Shown here piece after piece: positions 1 to 7,172 of a DNA stretch of 21,862 nt; positions within the stretch are counted from its first letter, which is position 1, and each line of letters starts with the position of its first letter. The notes below the pieces were generated by a model. It searched no databases. It was not told the origin of the DNA and saw only the letters and a list, made by a program, of their open reading frames with translations. Made by a program: the position numbers and the translations under genes. Source of the stretch: Geobacter sp. (GTDB taxonomy: Bacteria; Desulfobacterota; Desulfuromonadia; Geobacterales; DSM-12255); assembly GCA_012026855.1 (NCBI GenBank), contig VEOV01000355.1, positions 1-21,862 of the forward strand, in the 5' to 3' direction.

Positions 1-304
1 AGCAGTGCTCGCGGATGTTGGCCATTTCGCACAGGTAGGGGTTCAGACCGGCGGTCTGGGCAGCCTTGCGGAAGGTCTTCTCATGCATCCGCGGGGAGCC
101 GGCCGCCACCACGATGCCGTCCAGCTTCTGCTCAGAGACCGCGTTCTTCAGCAGGTTCTGCCCCGGGTCGGAGCACATGTACTTGTAGTCGCAGGCATAG
201 GCCACGCCGGAGATCTTCCGGGCAGCTTCGGCGACAGCTTCCACATCTACGGTTCTCGATATGTTTTCGCCACAGTGGCAGACAAAGACACCTATTCTTG
301 ACAT
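1..304 (-). CDS. hdrA: HdrA-like FAD/FeS heterodisulfide reductase subunit A, N-terminal part (runs off the left edge)
   Basis: Only about the first 101 residues are in the window. The protein begins MSRIGVFVCHCGENISRTVD, the standard HdrA/QmoA opening with its CHCG motif. It continues with a CDYKYMCSDPGQ segment and the VAAGSPRMHEKTF motif typical of the HdrA N-terminal domain. In HdrA proteins this domain precedes an FAD-binding thioredoxin-reductase-like domain and ferredoxin-type clusters, which would lie beyond the window. The family acts in the cytoplasm and can bifurcate or confurcate electrons through its FAD. The ATG follows the hdrB stop codon with no gap, so the genes are translationally linked in hdrC-hdrB-hdrA order. 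HdrA and QmoA cannot be separated from this fragment alone, but the hdrB/hdrC neighbours favour HdrA. Confidence 0.88.
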   Translation of the reverse strand, partial: MSRIGVFVCHCGENISRTVDVEAVAEAARKISGVAYACDYKYMCSDPGQNLLKNAVSEQKLDGIVVAAGSPRMHEKTFRKAAQTAGLNPYLCEMANIREHC

Positions 305-1192
305 TTAAACGAGCCCCTTTTCCTTCAATAGCGGCAGCGGACTGACCATCATGCTGTCGAAGCCGAGTTTCTTGGCCGATACCCCGGCGCCAAGTGCCAG
401 CAGCTGGGTCATGTAGAGGACCGGCAGGTTGTAGCGGGTGCCGCTGGCCGCTTCGATATCCTTCTGGCGTATGTCCAGGTTGGCGTGGCACAAGGGGCAG
501 GCGACCATGATGCAGTCGGCGCCGGCACGCTGGGCCGAGGCCAGGATTTCATTGGAGAGCTGCAGCACGACGCCGGGCCGGGAGAGGGTGAAGTTGGCGC
601 CGCAGCATTCCAGGCGGTGGCTCCACTTGACCGTTTCCGCCCCCATGGCTTCGATGACCCGCTCCATGATGGTCGGCGCTTCGGCGCAGTCCAGCTGGGG
701 CACTTCCGCCGGCCGGGTGAGCAGGCAGCCGTAGTAGCAGGCAACCTTCAGGCCGGAGAGGGACTTGCGCATGGCTGCGCCCAGCTGCTCCAGGCCGTAG
801 TCCTTTGCCAGGATCTCCAGGAGGTGCTTGACCGGTTTGTCCATGGCCAGGGGGGCGTCAAGGGCGTATTCCACCTGCTTGCGCTTTTCGGGATTCTCCT
901 CCAGCTTGTGCTGGGCGGTTTTCAGCCTGGAAAAGCAGGCAGCGCAGGCCACGGCCAGGTCGCCCTGCACTCCGTCGGCCAGTTCCAGGTTCTTGGCGCA
1001 GAGGGAGAGGGAGAGCAGTTCGTCCACGTTGTGGGCCGGGGTGGCGCCGCAGCAGAGCCAGTCAGGTACTTCCTGCAGGCCGATGCGCAGGATCTTGAAC
1101 AGCTCCTGGGTAGATTCATCGTACTCCTTGGCCGAGGCGTGCAAGGAGCAGCCGGGGTAGTAGGAGTAATTCAAAACATTCTTTGTTGGCAC
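305..1192 (-). CDS. hdrB: HdrB-like CCG-domain heterodisulfide reductase subunit B
   Basis: A 295-aa protein with two CCG (cysteine-rich) domains. The first has C15, C47-C48-G and C83-x2-C86. The second has C152/C156, C196-C197-G and C232-x2-C235. In characterised HdrB these cysteines bind two noncubane [4Fe-4S] clusters where the disulfide or another two-electron acceptor is reduced. Length matches the family (about 290-300 aa). The start is GTG, chosen because GGAG lies about 8 nt upstream and no in-frame ATG precedes the YYPGC motif. It sits 56 bp after hdrC and directly abuts hdrA, so the three look co-transcribed. The physiological substrate cannot be read from the sequence. The organism need not be a methanogen, since HdrABC homologues are common in sulfate- and metal-reducing bacteria. 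Confidence 0.9.
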   Translation of the reverse strand: MPTKNVLNYSYYPGCSLHASAKEYDESTQELFKILRIGLQEVPDWLCCGATPAHNVDELLSLSLCAKNLELADGVQGDLAVACAACFSRLKTAQHKLEENPEKRKQVEYALDAPLAMDKPVKHLLEILAKDYGLEQLGAAMRKSLSGLKVACYYGCLLTRPAEVPQLDCAEAPTIMERVIEAMGAETVKWSHRLECCGANFTLSRPGVVLQLSNEILASAQRAGADCIMVACPLCHANLDIRQKDIEAASGTRYNLPVLYMTQLLALGAGVSAKKLGFDSMMVSPLPLLKEKGLV

Positions 1193-1210
1193 TATGGTTT
1201 CTCCAAATAG

Positions 1211-1243
1211 TCGGACAGGTCAGACTAGTTCGACAGGTCTGAC
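1211..1243. repeat. Short direct repeat with embedded inverted repeat in the hdrC-hdrB gap
   Basis: Two 15-bp copies, TCGGACAGGTCAGAC (1211-1225) and TTCGACAGGTCTGAC (1229-1243), differ at three positions and start 18 bp apart. GTCAGAC (1219-1225) and GTCTGAC (1237-1243) also form a 7-bp inverted repeat around an 11-nt loop. The element lies in the transcribed spacer between hdrC and hdrB. It could be a small RNA hairpin or simply a slipped duplication. No function can be assigned. Confidence 0.5.
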
Positions 1244-1248
1244 GCTAT

Positions 1249-1833
1249 TTATGGTGCTTCGCCCTTTTTGCGCAGCTCTTCAATCCGGCGGAAGATCTTC
1301 TCGATCTCCGCCAGGTTCTTGTTCTTCTGGTGGAACATCTTCAGCTTCCCTTTGGTGAGCAGTTTCGGGCCGAGCATGAAGTCTTTCAGCAGCTTGCCGC
1401 TGTGCAGGTTGAAGGCTGCTGCCAGGCGCATTTCGTACTGGCGGCCGTAGGTGCGGATGTTGTCCAGGAAAAGGCGGTTGGCCAGCTGCACCAGCGATTC
1501 TTTCGAGTGTCCCTGGGCATCCCAGGAACATTTGCGCAGGGCATCCATGATGGCGGCCAGGTCAACCTTGTTGGGGCAGCGGGTGGAGCAGGTTTCGCAG
1601 GAGGCGCAGTACCAGATGGAGCGGCCCGCCAGGACCCGTTCGTACTGCCCCAGCTGCAGCAGGCGGACGATCCGGTTCGGTGGGTGTTCCATGAAGGTGC
1701 GCATCGGGCAGCCGGCCGAGCATTTGCCGCACTGGAAGCAGCGCCGCACCGAGCTGTCAGACAGCTTCTCCACTTTCTTGACGAAATCCAGATTCATCGT
1801 TTCCGCGGAGAGGGTCATTTTTGAATTTTTCAT
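1249..1833 (-). CDS. hdrC: HdrC-like 4Fe-4S ferredoxin-type heterodisulfide reductase subunit C
   Basis: A 194-aa protein with two classical [4Fe-4S] motifs: C32-x2-C35-x2-C38-x3-C42-P and C76-x2-C79-x2-C82-x3-C86-P. Each is followed by the helix typical of HdrC, and the C-terminus is basic and charged. HdrC passes electrons between HdrA and the CCG subunit HdrB in a soluble complex. It is the first gene of the hdrCBA group and is separated from the upstream lutBA gene by 166 bp that contain a candidate promoter. The ATG used gives the sequence MKNSKMTLSA, but its ribosome-binding site is weak. An ATG five codons later (MTLSAET) is an alternative start. Confidence 0.88.
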   Translation of the reverse strand: MKNSKMTLSAETMNLDFVKKVEKLSDSSVRRCFQCGKCSAGCPMRTFMEHPPNRIVRLLQLGQYERVLAGRSIWYCASCETCSTRCPNKVDLAAIMDALRKCSWDAQGHSKESLVQLANRLFLDNIRTYGRQYEMRLAAAFNLHSGKLLKDFMLGPKLLTKGKLKMFHQKNKNLAEIEKIFRRIEELRKKGEAP

Positions 1834-1919
1834 CTCAACCCCTGATAAGTTTAGCTAAAATAAAAAACAAAGGTTTTTTAACAGCCTTATTCGTGGCTGC
1901 TTTTTACTGATATTAAAAC

Positions 1920-1948
1920 CCATAGCATATTAACAGTGAAACTGTCAA
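1920..1948 (-). promoter_or_regulatory. Candidate promoter and operator for hdrCBA
   Basis: On the minus strand a consensus -35 TTGACA (1948-1943) is followed at 17 bp by a weak -10, CTATGG (1925-1920). The -35 overlaps a small palindrome, ACAGT-GAA-ACTGT on the plus strand (1933-1945), a plausible repressor or activator site. The 166-bp gap between lutBA and hdrC (1834-1999) holds no gene. If real, this promoter would let hdrCBA be expressed separately from the lut genes, although read-through is also possible because no convincing lut terminator is visible. Confidence 0.35.
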
Positions 1949-1999
1949 GATTCATTAGAACGCAATTTTGCCACGGCGTATACAGGTGCAGAACTGCTG

Positions 2000-4135
2000 C
2001 TAGTCTGCCAGCCTGTCGGCCAGCAGTTCCACGGTGTGGCGCACCCGGATTGTTGCGCCGTCCTGGTCCATGCCACCCCTGATCTGCATGACGCAGCCGG
2101 GGCAGTCCATGACGACGGTCGCTGCGCCGCTCTCCTTGATGTTGTGCAGCTTGCGCTGCAGGATCGGCCCGGAGATCTCCGGCAGCTTGATGGAGTATGA
2201 GCCCCCCATGCCGCAGCAGCTGTCGCATTCGAACATCTCCTTCAGCTGGTAGCCCGCTTTCTGCAGCAGTTCCCGCGGTTCGGCCGCTACCTTCAGGGTC
2301 CGCTTCAGGTGGCAGGAGGCATGGTAGGTGATCGCCCCCAGCTGCGCCCCCTCCTTCAGGGTTAGCCTGCCTGCGTCCACCAGCTTTTTCACCAGGGTGG
2401 AAAAATCCACGGTCTTGGCGGCCAGTTCCCTGGCTTTGGGGAGCCATTCATCCTGCCCCAGGCTCTCGAAGGTGCTGATGAATTCATGGGCCAACGCCAC
2501 GGTGCAGGTGGGGCAGGCCGACACCACATAGGCGGCGTCCACACTCAGGAGCGCCTTGATGTTGTCAACGGCATTGCCGGCGGCAACCTCGTAGGCGCCG
2601 TTGTAGCGGGCCGGGGCGCCGCAGCAGGTCTGCTCCTCGGGGAAGACCACCTCGATGCCGGCCTTGTTGAGGATCTTCACCAGCGCCTCCCCCTGCTCCG
2701 GATAGGCAAAATCGATGAGGCAGCCGGCGTAGAAGACCGCCTTTTCCTGCAGCTTCGGCTGGCTGATCTCCCTGAACCGGTCGCGGAAAGGCCTGGAGGC
2801 AATAGCCGGCAGGCTGCGGCCGTTGGTCAGGTCGGCCAGGAACAGCGGCAGGTGGCGGATGAGCCCGCCGGACGCCAGCGGCTTGCCGGCCAGGGAGGCG
2901 GCCCGCAGCATGCCATGGAACAGTTTGCGGTTGTTGACTACCGAATAAATGGCCTTCTGCAGCAGCGGCAGCCCCTGGTCCTTCACCAGCCGGCGGCGGA
3001 TCTCCATGATCAGCTCCGGGATGTCGATCTTGCCGGGGCAGACCTCCTTGCAGTTGCCGCACTGGATGCAGAGCCCCTGGATATCCTCCGACTTTTTCAG
3101 CTCGTCGAACCAGGCGGTCAGGATGGTGCCGATGCCGCCGGTATAGACCTTGCCGAAGACATGCCCCCCTACCAGGCGGAACACAGGACAGACGTTGAGG
3201 CAGGAGGCGCAGCGGATGCACTGCAGCGCCTGCTTGAATTTCGGGTCGGCCGCCATCTCACTGCGGCGGTTGTCCATGAGGATGATGTGCAGCTCCTTCA
3301 GGGAGCCGTCCGGATTGGGTGTGGGGCCGCTGATGATGGAGACGTAGCTGGTCAGGAGCTGGGCCGTGGCGCTGCGCGGCAGCGCCTTGAGGATCGGGGC
3401 GATGTCGCGGTAATGTTCCACCAGCTTCTCGATTCCCACCAGGGCGATGTGGATTTTGGGGAGGGTGGTGACCAGCCGGGCATTCCCCTCGTTGGTCATC
3501 AGGACGATGCTGCCGGTCTCGGCGCAGGCGATGTTGCCGCCGGAGATTCCCATGTCGGCCTCAAGGAACATCGGGCGCAGTTGCTCCCGGGCCACCTTCA
3601 CCAGCCGGGGGATGTCGGCCGTGAGCCGCTCGTTGACCTCTTTGCTGAACAGGTCGGAGACCTCCTCCTTGGTCATGTGAATGGCGGGCATGACCATGTG
3701 GGACGGGGTCTGGCCGGCCAGCTGGATAATCCACTCACCCAGATCGGTTTCGCCCACGGTGATGCCGGCCTTTTCCAGGAACGGGTTGAGGTGGATCTCC
3801 TCGGTGGCCATGGACTTGGACTTGACCACGGTCTTGACGCCGTTGTCCCGGGCGACCTTGAGGATATATTCCCTGATTTCGGCCGGGTTGCTGCTCCGGA
3901 AGACCTTGGCGCCGCGGGCCTCGGCATTGCGGGCAAACTCCAGTGACAGCTCATCCAGGTGGGCCGCGGCCGAGGATTTCAGCTCGGCGATCCGCCCGCG
4001 CAGTTCCTCGAAATCAATCCCTTCGTAAGCCTTGGCCCGGTTGACCTTGTAGGCCTCGGAAAATTTCCCCAGCGCGCCGGTCAGGTTGGCGTTGTTCACC
4101 GCCTGGTGGATGGACTCCTTGAATTCGGTTGTCAT
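2000..4135 (-). CDS. LutB-LutA (LldF-LldE) fusion: L-lactate dehydrogenase FeS/CCG subunit
   Basis: A 711-aa fusion. Residues 1-300 are a LutB-type LUD domain, with the GNIACAETGSIVLMTNEGNAR and LPKIHIALVGIEKL motifs. Two [4Fe-4S] motifs follow (C306-x2-C309-x2-C312-x3-C316 and C356-x2-C359-x2-C362-x3-C366). The LutA part begins near residue 465 and has two CCG domains: C472, C504-C505-G, C541-x2-C544, then C608, C640-C641-G, C678-x2-C681. In Bacillus these are separate LutB (about 475 aa) and LutA (about 240 aa) proteins, and the sum fits this length. Comparable fusions are known in Desulfovibrio. With LutC it should oxidise L-lactate to pyruvate in the cytoplasm. The ATG at 4135 overlaps the lutC stop by one base (TGATG), which favours it over the longer open frame extending to 4534. 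Confidence 0.9.
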   Translation of the reverse strand: MTTEFKESIHQAVNNANLTGALGKFSEAYKVNRAKAYEGIDFEELRGRIAELKSSAAAHLDELSLEFARNAEARGAKVFRSSNPAEIREYILKVARDNGVKTVVKSKSMATEEIHLNPFLEKAGITVGETDLGEWIIQLAGQTPSHMVMPAIHMTKEEVSDLFSKEVNERLTADIPRLVKVAREQLRPMFLEADMGISGGNIACAETGSIVLMTNEGNARLVTTLPKIHIALVGIEKLVEHYRDIAPILKALPRSATAQLLTSYVSIISGPTPNPDGSLKELHIILMDNRRSEMAADPKFKQALQCIRCASCLNVCPVFRLVGGHVFGKVYTGGIGTILTAWFDELKKSEDIQGLCIQCGNCKEVCPGKIDIPELIMEIRRRLVKDQGLPLLQKAIYSVVNNRKLFHGMLRAASLAGKPLASGGLIRHLPLFLADLTNGRSLPAIASRPFRDRFREISQPKLQEKAVFYAGCLIDFAYPEQGEALVKILNKAGIEVVFPEEQTCCGAPARYNGAYEVAAGNAVDNIKALLSVDAAYVVSACPTCTVALAHEFISTFESLGQDEWLPKARELAAKTVDFSTLVKKLVDAGRLTLKEGAQLGAITYHASCHLKRTLKVAAEPRELLQKAGYQLKEMFECDSCCGMGGSYSIKLPEISGPILQRKLHNIKESGAATVVMDCPGCVMQIRGGMDQDGATIRVRHTVELLADRLAD

Positions 4136-4683
4136 CAGTTGGCTCCTCCCAGTTCGTCGACGCAGACGATAATCAGCCGTGACGGCCCATGGACGCCTAT
4201 GGTCAGCACCCGCTCGATGTCCGCCGTCCGGCTCGGGCCGGTAATCATGGCAATGTAGCTGCTCTGGTCCGGATGGACAAGGGTAAGAAGGGTCGGCATG
4301 TCGGGCAGAATGGTATTGGTAGGGAGCAGGGCGATATGGATTTCCGTCAGGGTGGACACCAGCCGCCCCTCTACCGCGGTCGAGTCCTGCACCAGGGTGC
4401 CGGTGTCGGCCAGCGCCCAGCCGGCCTGGCTGATGCCGAACTTTGCCATGGCGGCCAGCTCGCGGGTTACCTGGAATTTCAGCCCCGGCAGTTCCCGCTG
4501 GGACGGCAGGTCGAGGCCGTCCAGAAATGGGCAATCGGCCCAGAGGGCGTATGCCTGGGGAGCGTCTGCCACCCCTTCGGCTTTCAGGAAGTCGAGGATG
4601 AAGTTGAGCGCTGCCGGTTTGGCCCCGAAGCGATGTACTTCGGCGCTGACCGCCTCTGCCCTGGTCTTGAACTGTTCATACAT
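4135..4683 (-). CDS. lutC: LutC (LldG)-like LUD-domain subunit of L-lactate dehydrogenase
   Basis: A 182-aa LUD-domain protein, the usual size for LutC/LldG. Diagnostic segments are ISQAGWALADTGTLVQDS, then a LVSTLTEIHIALLP stretch, and ITGPSRTADIERVLTIGVHG near the C-terminus. LutC is needed for lactate oxidation with LutA and LutB; its exact catalytic role is not settled. The start is the ATG at 4683, preceded by a strong AGGAGG ribosome-binding site. A longer open frame upstream has no such site and lacks homology-like sequence. It is the first gene of the leftward operon and overlaps the LutBA start by one base, consistent with translational coupling. Confidence 0.9.
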   Translation of the reverse strand: MYEQFKTRAEAVSAEVHRFGAKPAALNFILDFLKAEGVADAPQAYALWADCPFLDGLDLPSQRELPGLKFQVTRELAAMAKFGISQAGWALADTGTLVQDSTAVEGRLVSTLTEIHIALLPTNTILPDMPTLLTLVHPDQSSYIAMITGPSRTADIERVLTIGVHGPSRLIIVCVDELGGAN

Positions 4684-4747
4684 ATAATTGCCTCCTTCCG
4701 CTGTTGCTGCCAGCCCTGTCCACAATACTGTTACGGAAAAACGTTTT

Positions 4748-4776
4748 ATTGTCGTACCAGCTTTCGTAATGGTCAA
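4748..4776 (-). promoter_or_regulatory. Candidate sigma70 promoter for lutC-lutBA
   Basis: Reading leftward, TTGACC (4776-4771) is followed after exactly 17 bp by GACAAT (4753-4748), about 65 bp before the lutC start codon. Both boxes are one or two bases from consensus. It lies back-to-back with the lctP promoter in the 367-bp divergent region, consistent with coordinated control of lactate uptake and oxidation. Confidence 0.45.
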
Positions 4777-4832
4777 GTGGTAAGTAAAGCTGCCAAGACT
4801 GCTAAAATCGAATTTGTAAAACCAGCTTTTGT
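4756..4832. repeat. Repeated CAGCTTT motifs in the lutC/lctP divergent region
   Basis: ACCAGCTTTCGT (4756-4767) and ACCAGCTTTTGT (4821-4832) are near-identical direct repeats 65 bp apart. A third, inverted copy of the core, AAAGCTG, lies between them at 4786-4792. The first copy falls within the spacer of the candidate lutC promoter. A GTTAC-N6-GTAAC dyad follows at about 4839-4854. These are candidate binding sites for a lactate-responsive regulator, but no regulator gene is in the window and the family cannot be named. Confidence 0.35.
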
Positions 4833-4895
4833 GTCAGGTTACCGAAGCGTAACTTGCTTGTCAATAAGGATTTTATCCGAGCAATAAAATAATTG

Positions 4896-4935
4896 TTGAC
4901 AGGATTTCCAAAAAAGAATAATTGGTAAGACAAAT
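4896..4935 (+). promoter_or_regulatory. Candidate lctP promoter with GntR/LldR-like half-palindrome
   Basis: TTGACA (4896-4901), a 17-bp spacer and TAATTG (4919-4924) form a plausible sigma70 promoter about 120 bp upstream of lctP. Overlapping the -10 is ATTGGTAAGACAAAT (4921-4935), an imperfect dyad resembling the TTGGT-N3-ACCAA operators bound by FadR-subfamily GntR regulators such as LldR. The resemblance is partial (four of five arm positions pair). The remaining leader up to the AAAGGAG ribosome-binding site of lctP shows no other clear structure. Confidence 0.4.
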
Positions 4936-5050
4936 AAACAAAACTACATTCTGTTTTTGCGACTGAGCAGAAACGAGCAGATTTTCAGCCCCGGATCAGG
5001 TTGTTTTACGGCACCAGATACACAAACCATTTTGAAAGGAGAAAACAGTT

Positions 5051-7003
5051 ATGCCATGGATTCAGAGTTACACCCCGGTTGCAGGTAGTCTCGGCATGTC
5101 AGCCCTGATTGCAGTCATCCCCCTGGTGGTTATCTTCGTCTGTCTCGCCGTACTGAAGATGAAAGCCCACAAGGCCGGTCCGCTGGCCGTTGCCTCGGCC
5201 ATCGGTATCGCCATTGCCGTCTGGGGGATGCCTGCCAAGCTGGCCGGCCTCGCCTTCATGCAGGGGGCTGCCTTTGGCCTCTTCCCGGTGTTTTACATCG
5301 TCATTACCACCCTGTTCCTCTACAATATCACCGTCAAGGGGGGGCAGTTCGAGATCATCCGCGCCTCCCTGGCCGGCGTCACCGGTGATCGCCGTATCCA
5401 GGCGCTCCTGATCGCCTTCTGCTTCGGCGCCTTTATCGAGGGGGCGGCCGGTTTCGGCACTCCAGTGGCCATTGCCGGCGCAACCCTGGTTGGCCTTGGT
5501 TTCAGGCCGCTCTACGCCGCCGGCGTCTGCCTGATCGCCAACACCGCTCCGGTCGCCTTTGGCGCCATCGGCATTCCGGTGGTGGCCCTGGCCGGCGTCA
5601 TGGGCTACGGCGATGACGGCATGATGAAGCTCTCCACCATGGTCGGCCGTCAGCTGCCGTTCATCTCGGTCTTTATTCCATTTTACGTCATTCTGATCAT
5701 GGTCGGCTGGAAAAAAACCATCGAAGTCCTGCCGGCCATCATCGTCTGCGGGGTCACCTTTGCCGTCGGCCAGTGGGCCACGGCCAGCTATCTCGGTCCC
5801 TACCTCCCGGACATCATCTCCTCCCTGGCTGCCATGGCTGCCCTGGTTATCCTGCTGCAGTTCTGGCAGCCGAAGGAAAACTACGTGTTTGACCACGAGA
5901 ACCACGCTGGCGACAAGCAGCAGCACCACTACTCCATCGCTGAAGTCTTCCGTGCCTGGTCCCCCTACCTGGCGCTGACCATCATGGTGCTCCTCTGGGG
6001 GATCCCATCCATCAAGGCCGAGCTGGACAAGAGCAAGGTGGTGATCACCGTGGCCGGTCTGGACAACATGATCGTCAAGAAGGTCTCCAAGCCTGAAGAT
6101 GGCCTGAAGAAGATTGATGCGGTAACAGCGGAGGCAGACAAACTGCTGGCCGCACTGCCGGCCACCGAGCCGAAACTGGCGACCGCCATTGCCGCGCTCG
6201 GCGGGTTGAAAGGGTTGGAGGAAAAGCTCAAGCCGGTGGAGCAGGGGCTGGCCGGTAAAGGCGCCGTGCGGACCGAAGAGCGTAACGCCGCTTTCAATGC
6301 TATTGCCAAGCAGGGCGCCGATCTGCAGAAACTGGTGAAAGACGATCTGGAGAAGAACAAGCTGGTGGCCAAGGACCAGTTCAAGCCGCTTACCAAGGCG
6401 CTGGCTGACCAGCTCCCCATCAAACTGCCGGCCAAGTATAACTTCAACTTCATGTCAGCCGCCGGTACCGCCATCCTCATTGCCGCCTTCCTTTCCGCGC
6501 TGCTCTGCGGTGTCGGTTTCGGCGATGTCTTTAAAATCGCCGGCAAGACCCTGGTAGATATGCGCTTCCCGGCCCTGACCGTGGCTTCGGTGCTCGGCCT
6601 GGCCTACGTGATGAACACCTCGGGCATGACCAACTGTCTCGGCCTGGTCTTTACCAAAACCGGCCACTGGTTCCCGCTGATCGCCCCGTTCCTCGGCTGG
6701 CTGGGAGTTTTCCTCACCGGTTCTGATACCTCTTCGAACGTCCTTTTCGGCGGCCTGCAGAAGGCTACTGCCGAGCAGCTCGGGCTTAACCCGATCCTCA
6801 CCGGCGCTGCTAATACCAGCGGCGGTGTCATGGGCAAGATGATCTCCCCCCAATCTCTGGCAGTGGCCACTGCGGCCTGCGGCATGGTGGGTGAAGAGGG
6901 GAGCCTGTTCCGCTTTACTTTGAAGCATTCGATTTTCCTGACGGTGATTGTTGGTATAATTGTGTATGTCCAGGCGTACTTCCTACAATGGATGATACCA
7001 TGA
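5051..7003 (+). CDS. lctP: L-lactate permease, LctP/LldP family, with an enlarged hydrophilic loop
   Basis: A 650-aa polytopic membrane protein that should import lactate (and possibly glycolate) with protons across the inner membrane. Hydrophobic segments start at about residue 17 and continue to the C-terminus. Family motifs include FCFGAFIEGAAGFGTPVAI (about 123-141), ANTAPVAFGAIGIPV (about 163-177), TGSDTSSNVLFG (556-567) and GAANTSGGVMGKMISPQS (585-602). An AAAGGAG site precedes the ATG. LldP-type permeases are usually near 550 aa. The excess lies around residues 349-460 (about 6095-6430), a Lys/Ala/Leu/Glu-rich, probably helical segment between two membrane helices. The gene leads the rightward operon with the D-lactate/glycolate dehydrogenase genes. 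Confidence 0.93.
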   Translation: MPWIQSYTPVAGSLGMSALIAVIPLVVIFVCLAVLKMKAHKAGPLAVASAIGIAIAVWGMPAKLAGLAFMQGAAFGLFPVFYIVITTLFLYNITVKGGQFEIIRASLAGVTGDRRIQALLIAFCFGAFIEGAAGFGTPVAIAGATLVGLGFRPLYAAGVCLIANTAPVAFGAIGIPVVALAGVMGYGDDGMMKLSTMVGRQLPFISVFIPFYVILIMVGWKKTIEVLPAIIVCGVTFAVGQWATASYLGPYLPDIISSLAAMAALVILLQFWQPKENYVFDHENHAGDKQQHHYSIAEVFRAWSPYLALTIMVLLWGIPSIKAELDKSKVVITVAGLDNMIVKKVSKPEDGLKKIDAVTAEADKLLAALPATEPKLATAIAALGGLKGLEEKLKPVEQGLAGKGAVRTEERNAAFNAIAKQGADLQKLVKDDLEKNKLVAKDQFKPLTKALADQLPIKLPAKYNFNFMSAAGTAILIAAFLSALLCGVGFGDVFKIAGKTLVDMRFPALTVASVLGLAYVMNTSGMTNCLGLVFTKTGHWFPLIAPFLGWLGVFLTGSDTSSNVLFGGLQKATAEQLGLNPILTGAANTSGGVMGKMISPQSLAVATAACGMVGEEGSLFRFTLKHSIFLTVIVGIIVYVQAYFLQWMIP

Positions 7004-7006
7004 GTA

Positions 7007-7127
7007 GGAAACGTCACTTTTCCGCCCTGGCGGCGTAAGTCTTCGGGGCTGTTTGTGCGGCGTAGCGCTGCTACGCCTCCGCACAGCCCCTCGACAGCCT
7101 TGCCAGGACGAAAAATTGCGCGTTTCC
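7007..7127. repeat. 121-bp imperfect palindromic element between lctP and the dehydrogenase gene
   Basis: The ends GGAAACG (7007-7013) and CGTTTCC (7121-7127) are inverted repeats. Inside them CCTGGC pairs with GCCAGG. The core at 7045-7090 is a long stem: GGGGCTGT with ACAGCCCC, then GTGCGG with CCGCAC, then GCGTAG with CTACGC. It starts 4 bp after the lctP stop and fills most of the 169-bp gap. It looks like an interspersed palindromic (REP/MITE-like) repeat, and in mRNA would form a strong hairpin. There is no T-run, so it is not a classical terminator. Confidence 0.8.
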
Positions 7128-7172
7128 GGTAAAAGCAGAAGCTGAGACAGAGCAACAAACAAGAGGCCCTTT

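Noticed and set aside
1881..1905. CAGCC/GGCTG hairpin followed by TTTTT in the lutBA-hdrC gap
   Set aside because: The 5-bp stem is weak and the T-run is on the plus strand, where no transcript is expected. It is not convincing as a lut terminator.
2486..3946. 486-codon open frame on the plus strand opposite lutBA
   Set aside because: It is antisense to a gene with complete FeS and CCG motifs. Its product is a low-complexity Gly/Ala/Asp/His/Leu mix typical of the complement of GC-rich coding DNA.
4136..4534. N-terminal extension of the lutBA frame
   Set aside because: It would read through lutC in another frame. The TGATG overlap and homology-like start at MTTEFKES support 4135.
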